Below, piece by piece: positions 61,194 to 64,000 of a stretch of DNA of 64,000 nt (within the stretch, counting starts at the first letter, position 1; every line of letters begins with the position of its first letter). The DNA is from Candidatus Epilinea brevis. Lineage in GTDB: Bacteria; Chloroflexota; Anaerolineae; Epilineales; Epilineaceae. A program made the translations under genes and the position numbers. A model generated the notes under the pieces. It worked only from the letters and a program-made list of their open reading frames with translations, was not told the DNA's origin and ran no database searches. The stretch covers positions 1 through 64,000 of the forward strand of contig JADJUE010000011.1 in assembly GCA_016710785.1 (NCBI GenBank), read 5' to 3'.

Positions 61194-62056
61194 CGCCTGC
61201 CTCCCGCATCTCCCGGCAGCAGCACCCGCTCCCGCCCCGCGTACACGTTGAAGCGCCCTTCGCGGAGAAAGCCCACCAGGGTGACCCCGAAGCGCCTGGC
61301 CAGGTCCACCGCCAGGCTGCTGGGCGCCGAGACGGCGCAGACCAGCGGCAGGCCCGCCGTGTAGGCCTTCTGCAGGATCTCGAAGCTGGCCCGGCCGCTG
61401 ACCAGCAGGATCTGGTCGGACAGGGGCAGGCGGTCGTTCAAGAGGGCCCAGCCCACCAGCTTGTCCACCGCGTTGTGCCGCCCCACGTCCTCCCGCGCGG
61501 CCAGCAGCTCTCCGGCGGCGCTGAAGAGCCCGGCGGCGTGCAGGCCGCCGGTGGCGGCGAAGAGGCCCTGGGCGGCGCGGAGCTTTGCCGGCAGTTCGAG
61601 GACGACCTCGTAGGGCACGGGCCGCCCGAGGACCGGGGCCGGGCAGGCCCGCGTTTCCAGCTGCTCCAGGCTGGCCTTACCGCAGACGCCGCAGGCCGAG
61701 GACTGGAAGACATGCCGATCCAGCCGCCGCAGGTCCGCCGTCAGGCCCGGTCGCAGGCGGGCGTTGACGATGTTGTGGCGCTGCTCAGCGTCCACCGTGG
61801 GGTCGATGCAATGGCTGAGGCCCGGCAGGTCGGCGCGGCTCTGCACCACGCCCTCGCTGTACAGATAGCCGGCGACCAGCTCGTAGTCATCGCCCGGCGT
61901 GCGCATGGTCACCGCCAGAGGGACGGTCTTGCCGCCGGCCTCCAGGCGGATCTCCAGGGGCTCCTCGGTGGCCAGCTCGTCCAGGCGCTGGCTGAAGGCG
62001 CCGTCCCTCACACTGTAGACGCGCAGGCGGCTGCGACCGCCGGTTCGGGTGGACAT
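61190..62056 (-). CDS. fdhD: formate dehydrogenase accessory sulfurtransferase FdhD
   Basis: 288 residues. The CGVCG motif (Cys122 and Cys125, SSACGVCGKASLEQL) carries the sulfur relay. Other motifs are MRTPGDDYELVAGYLYSEGVV, TGGLHAAGLFSAAGELLAAREDVGRHNAVDKL and SGRASFEILQKA. It sulfurates the molybdenum cofactor of formate dehydrogenase-like enzymes. No dehydrogenase gene is in the window. Confidence 0.95.
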   Translation of the reverse strand: MSTRTGGRSRLRVYSVRDGAFSQRLDELATEEPLEIRLEAGGKTVPLAVTMRTPGDDYELVAGYLYSEGVVQSRADLPGLSHCIDPTVDAEQRHNIVNARLRPGLTADLRRLDRHVFQSSACGVCGKASLEQLETRACPAPVLGRPVPYEVVLELPAKLRAAQGLFAATGGLHAAGLFSAAGELLAAREDVGRHNAVDKLVGWALLNDRLPLSDQILLVSGRASFEILQKAYTAGLPLVCAVSAPSSLAVDLARRFGVTLVGFLREGRFNVYAGRERVLLPGDAGGRR

Positions 62057-62067
62057 CTCGCGGGCCT

Positions 62068-62613
62068 TCAGAAGCTGTACAGGTCGTCGTCGTAGCTCGG
62101 CGGGCCGGACATGCCGCCGCCGTCAGGGCCACCCAGGAGGCCGCCGCCCATGTCCTCCTCCACCCGCTCCGGATCCTCGCCGGATTCCAGGCGCCGCACC
62201 GCGTCCTCCATCTCGGCGTCGAAGGGTTCGCCGGTGACCGTGCTCATCCGGCGCATCATCTGCGCCAGCTGCTTCGGATCGTTCTCGTCCAGATGCTCCA
62301 TGTCGCGCATGAGGCGCATCATCTCCCGATCCGTACGCGGATCGTCCAGGCCCTCCGGGCCCTCGCCGCCGCCCGGCCCGCCTTCGCCCCAGCCGCCGTC
62401 GCCATCGAACCCATCTCCGGCAGGGAAGCCGCCAGCGTCGTCACCCTTGGAGGCCGCCTCACCGGAGCGCTTGAAGGCGAAGCGCGACACCTGCTTGCGC
62501 AGGTCCTCTGCGCCGCATTTGGGGCAGGCCGGATGCCGGTCCGGATCCGGCCGCTGGACCAGGAAGTTGTAGACCCGGTTGCATTCCGGGCAGAGGTATT
62601 CGTAGATGGGCAT
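62068..62613 (-). CDS. FmdB-family zinc-ribbon protein with long Gly/Asp-rich tail
   Basis: 181 residues. The N-terminal zinc ribbon has Cys8-x2-Cys11 (LCPECNRVYNFL) and Cys30-x2-Cys33 (PACPKCGAEDLRKQVSRFAF), the FmdB/CxxC_CXXC_SSSS signature. The remaining two thirds are Gly/Asp/Glu/Met-rich (GEGGPGGGEGPEG, EMMRLMRDMEH), probably disordered with one helix. FmdB proteins are regulators of unproven mechanism. Its stop is 11 bp before the fdhD start. Confidence 0.85.
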   Translation of the reverse strand: MPIYEYLCPECNRVYNFLVQRPDPDRHPACPKCGAEDLRKQVSRFAFKRSGEAASKGDDAGGFPAGDGFDGDGGWGEGGPGGGEGPEGLDDPRTDREMMRLMRDMEHLDENDPKQLAQMMRRMSTVTGEPFDAEMEDAVRRLESGEDPERVEEDMGGGLLGGPDGGGMSGPPSYDDDLYSF

Positions 62614-62921
62614 CGCGGGCCTCGATGGCGGAAGGCGGCTAGGACACTGTATATATAGTGTAGCCCAGCAGTCGTGCGGCGGCCGTCATGCCCGGGGGCG
62701 ACCGCATCAAACGACGATCCGGGGGGCGTGATCGTAGGGGCGGGACCGCCCCTACGGGATTTGACGCGATGTCCCTGGGTCACGCCCCGCTCCCGATTTG
62801 CGTTAAGCGCCCCCGCGGGCCAAGATGGCCCGGGCCTCCGCCCCGGGGCCCCGCCCCGGCCCTTCGCCCCTGGCGGCAGAGGCTTGCCGCAGCTGCATCC
62901 CGCGACCCTCTAGGAGCACCC
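62614..62921. other. divergent intergenic region with palindromic repeat
   Basis: 308 bp between divergent genes. A tatatata stretch near 62650 is a candidate minus-strand -10 region for the FmdB gene. The palindrome at 62733-62756 is described separately. Nothing else identifiable. Confidence 0.5.
62733..62756. repeat. palindrome cgtaggggcgg-ga-ccgcccctacg
   Basis: Perfect 11-bp arms (62733-62743 and 62746-62756) around a 2-bp centre. It matches the 'GTAGGGG...CCCCTAC' style of dispersed palindromic repeats found in many bacterial genomes. It could also form a hairpin in RNA. Confidence 0.75.
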
Positions 62922-64000
62922 ATGCGCCGCCTCACCGTCCTGACGACCAGCCTGGCCCTGCTGCTGGCGACGGCGACCGTCGCCGCCGCCCGCCCCGCCG
63001 ACCAGGAGCCCGATGGCGGCGGCGCGCGGCCGCAGGCCCTGTCCCAGGATCCCGCCGATGTCCCGGAGAACGTGCAGGTCAGCCGCATCGGCGCCGTCCA
63101 GGGCGCCAGCCGGCCGGTCACGGACTTCAGCGAGGTGCACCTGGCCGTCTCGCCCGTGGACCCCGACCATCTGATCGGCTCCAGCAAGTTCTTCTACGAC
63201 GGGGCCAACTACCGCTTCTACACCGGGGTCTTCGAGAGCCTGGACGGCGGCGCCACCTGGACCCAGGAGCAACCGCTGGGCCTGGAGCTGTACAGCCTGA
63301 CCAGCGATCCGGTCAACACCTTCGACCACCTGGGCAACGGCTACTTCACCCTGCTCACCCGCGGCCCCACGGGCCTGGACATGCTCAAGAAGCCGCGCGG
63401 CAAGCCCTGGGATGGACCGGTGGTCGTGGACCGCAGCACGGTCACCGACAAGCAGTGGATCGTGGGCGACCAGGACCTGAACGAGACCAGCCGCTTCCCA
63501 GGCCGGCTCTACATGAGCTGGACGGACGTCAGCAGCCCCTCGCGCATCCTCGTCGCCCATTCGGCCGACGGCAACAAGACCTGGAGTGCCCCCCAAGAGC
63601 TGGCCAGCGGCAACCTGCAGGGATCGCAGGTGGCGGTGGGGCCGGACGGCACGGTCTACGTGCTCTACGGGCAGGACATCTTCGGCTCGGCGGTGGCCGG
63701 GGCCCTCATGATCACCCGCTCCGCCGACGGCGGCCTGACCTGGACCAAGCCCGTCCAGGCCGTCGACACGGTGAGCATCCCCAACCACCTGGACGAGGAG
63801 AGCGACTTCCGCACGCCGGCCACCCTGCCGGCCTTCGCCGTCAGCCCCCGCGGCGGCACCCTGGTGGCCGCCTGGGCGGATGCCCGCAGCGGCGACGCCG
63901 ACATCCTGCTCTCCGTCTCGCGCGACGGCGGCCAGACCTGGTCGCCGTCGCGACGGGTCAACGACGACCCCCTGGCCAACGGCATCGACCAGATCCAGCC
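62922..64000 (+). CDS. secreted Asp-box (BNR/sialidase-like) protein, 3' partial
   Basis: At least 359 residues; the frame continues past the window end. ATG 62922 follows AGGAGCACC. Signal peptide 1-23 (RRLTVLTTSLALLLATATVAAA). Four Asp-boxes (S-x-D-G-x-x-T-W) are visible: SLDGGATW (63237-63260), SADGNKTW, SADGGLTW and SRDGGQTW, the repeats of six-bladed beta-propellers. The arginine triad of true sialidases cannot be judged on a partial sequence, so 'exo-alpha-sialidase-like' is a fold assignment. Exported. Confidence 0.88.
   Translation, partial: MRRLTVLTTSLALLLATATVAAARPADQEPDGGGARPQALSQDPADVPENVQVSRIGAVQGASRPVTDFSEVHLAVSPVDPDHLIGSSKFFYDGANYRFYTGVFESLDGGATWTQEQPLGLELYSLTSDPVNTFDHLGNGYFTLLTRGPTGLDMLKKPRGKPWDGPVVVDRSTVTDKQWIVGDQDLNETSRFPGRLYMSWTDVSSPSRILVAHSADGNKTWSAPQELASGNLQGSQVAVGPDGTVYVLYGQDIFGSAVAGALMITRSADGGLTWTKPVQAVDTVSIPNHLDEESDFRTPATLPAFAVSPRGGTLVAAWADARSGDADILLSVSRDGGQTWSPSRRVNDDPLANGIDQIQ

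Overview
The window is a high-GC bacterial chromosome segment, roughly 65-70 percent G+C by eye. It is most consistent with a Chloroflexota (Anaerolineae-like) genome. The reasons are the oligopeptide transporters with Chloroflexota-style proteins, secreted proteins with Pro/Thr-rich linkers ending in a short [FY][IL]P-type hydrophobic motif, a Tat-dependent DUF1800/DUF1501 pair, and an S2P-protease/histidine-kinase/response-regulator operon. The taxonomic assignment is an inference from gene content; no rRNA gene is present.

Layout. 1-2430: the end of an Rpn-type nuclease gene with a small duplicated remnant, a cysteine-rich hypothetical protein and a membrane protein. 2498-6132: tRNA-Leu(UAG), trigger factor, ClpP and ClpX on the minus strand, apparently read from one promoter (protein folding and degradation). 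6193-7220: a small Zn-binding protein and an Hsp20 chaperone with repeats in its upstream region and a strong terminator. 7299-10911: a site-2 protease, hybrid-input histidine kinase and OmpR-type regulator whose genes overlap by 4 bp. 11201-14731: FtsB/DivIC-like protein, a family-5 solute-binding protein, SecG and a Ca2+/H+ antiporter. 14800-21029: a COG2509 flavoprotein, a PASTA Ser/Thr kinase and a membrane-fused spermidine-synthase-like protein. 21040-22965: RuvA and a divergent sigma-70 factor with a consensus promoter. 23290-26357: the DUF1800/DUF1501 secreted pair. 26551-27563: a DNRLRE surface protein broken by a frameshift. 27811-34451: a complete oppABCDF oligopeptide uptake operon. 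34620-39701: FtsH and an O-antigen-ligase/TPR membrane protein. 39733-43380: a copper operon (multicopper oxidase, cupredoxin lipoprotein, CsoR). 43480-45972: fluoride channel and an arsR-acr3-arsC arsenic operon. 46003-51434: an orphan RHH antitoxin, a very large secreted DUF1566/PEP-synthase-type protein broken by a one-base frameshift, and an RHH/PIN toxin-antitoxin pair. 51466-53539: PaaI thioesterase, formyltransferase-like protein, AlkD-like protein. 53688-58670: an accessory island of small, same-strand, stand-alone genes. 59025-62613: ABC-F ATPase, FdhD and an FmdB-type zinc ribbon. 62922-end: the start of a secreted Asp-box (sialidase-like) protein.

The most unusual region is the accessory island at about 54.1-58.7 kb. 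It holds three different dihydrofolate-reductase-family genes, a DUF1801 gene, a SpoU methyltransferase, a GNAT acetyltransferase, a VOC protein and a decayed isochorismatase-type gene, all on the minus strand and several with lower GC than the surroundings. Three inter-gene spacers have the anatomy of integron attC recombination sites, and two of these carry the upstream gene's stop codon inside the putative R'' box. I interpret it as a gene-cassette array without an integrase in view (CALIN-like).

The second notable feature is in the copper operon. A Cys-His-Met motif, P-C-H-[AS]-M-x2-T-I-M-G-x-C, appears twice in the N-terminal extension of the multicopper oxidase and once at the C-terminal side of the adjacent cupredoxin, which suggests a shared copper-handling mini-domain. 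Several genes are broken by single frameshifts (DNRLRE protein, DUF1566 fusion, a small membrane protein). These could be true decay or assembly errors.
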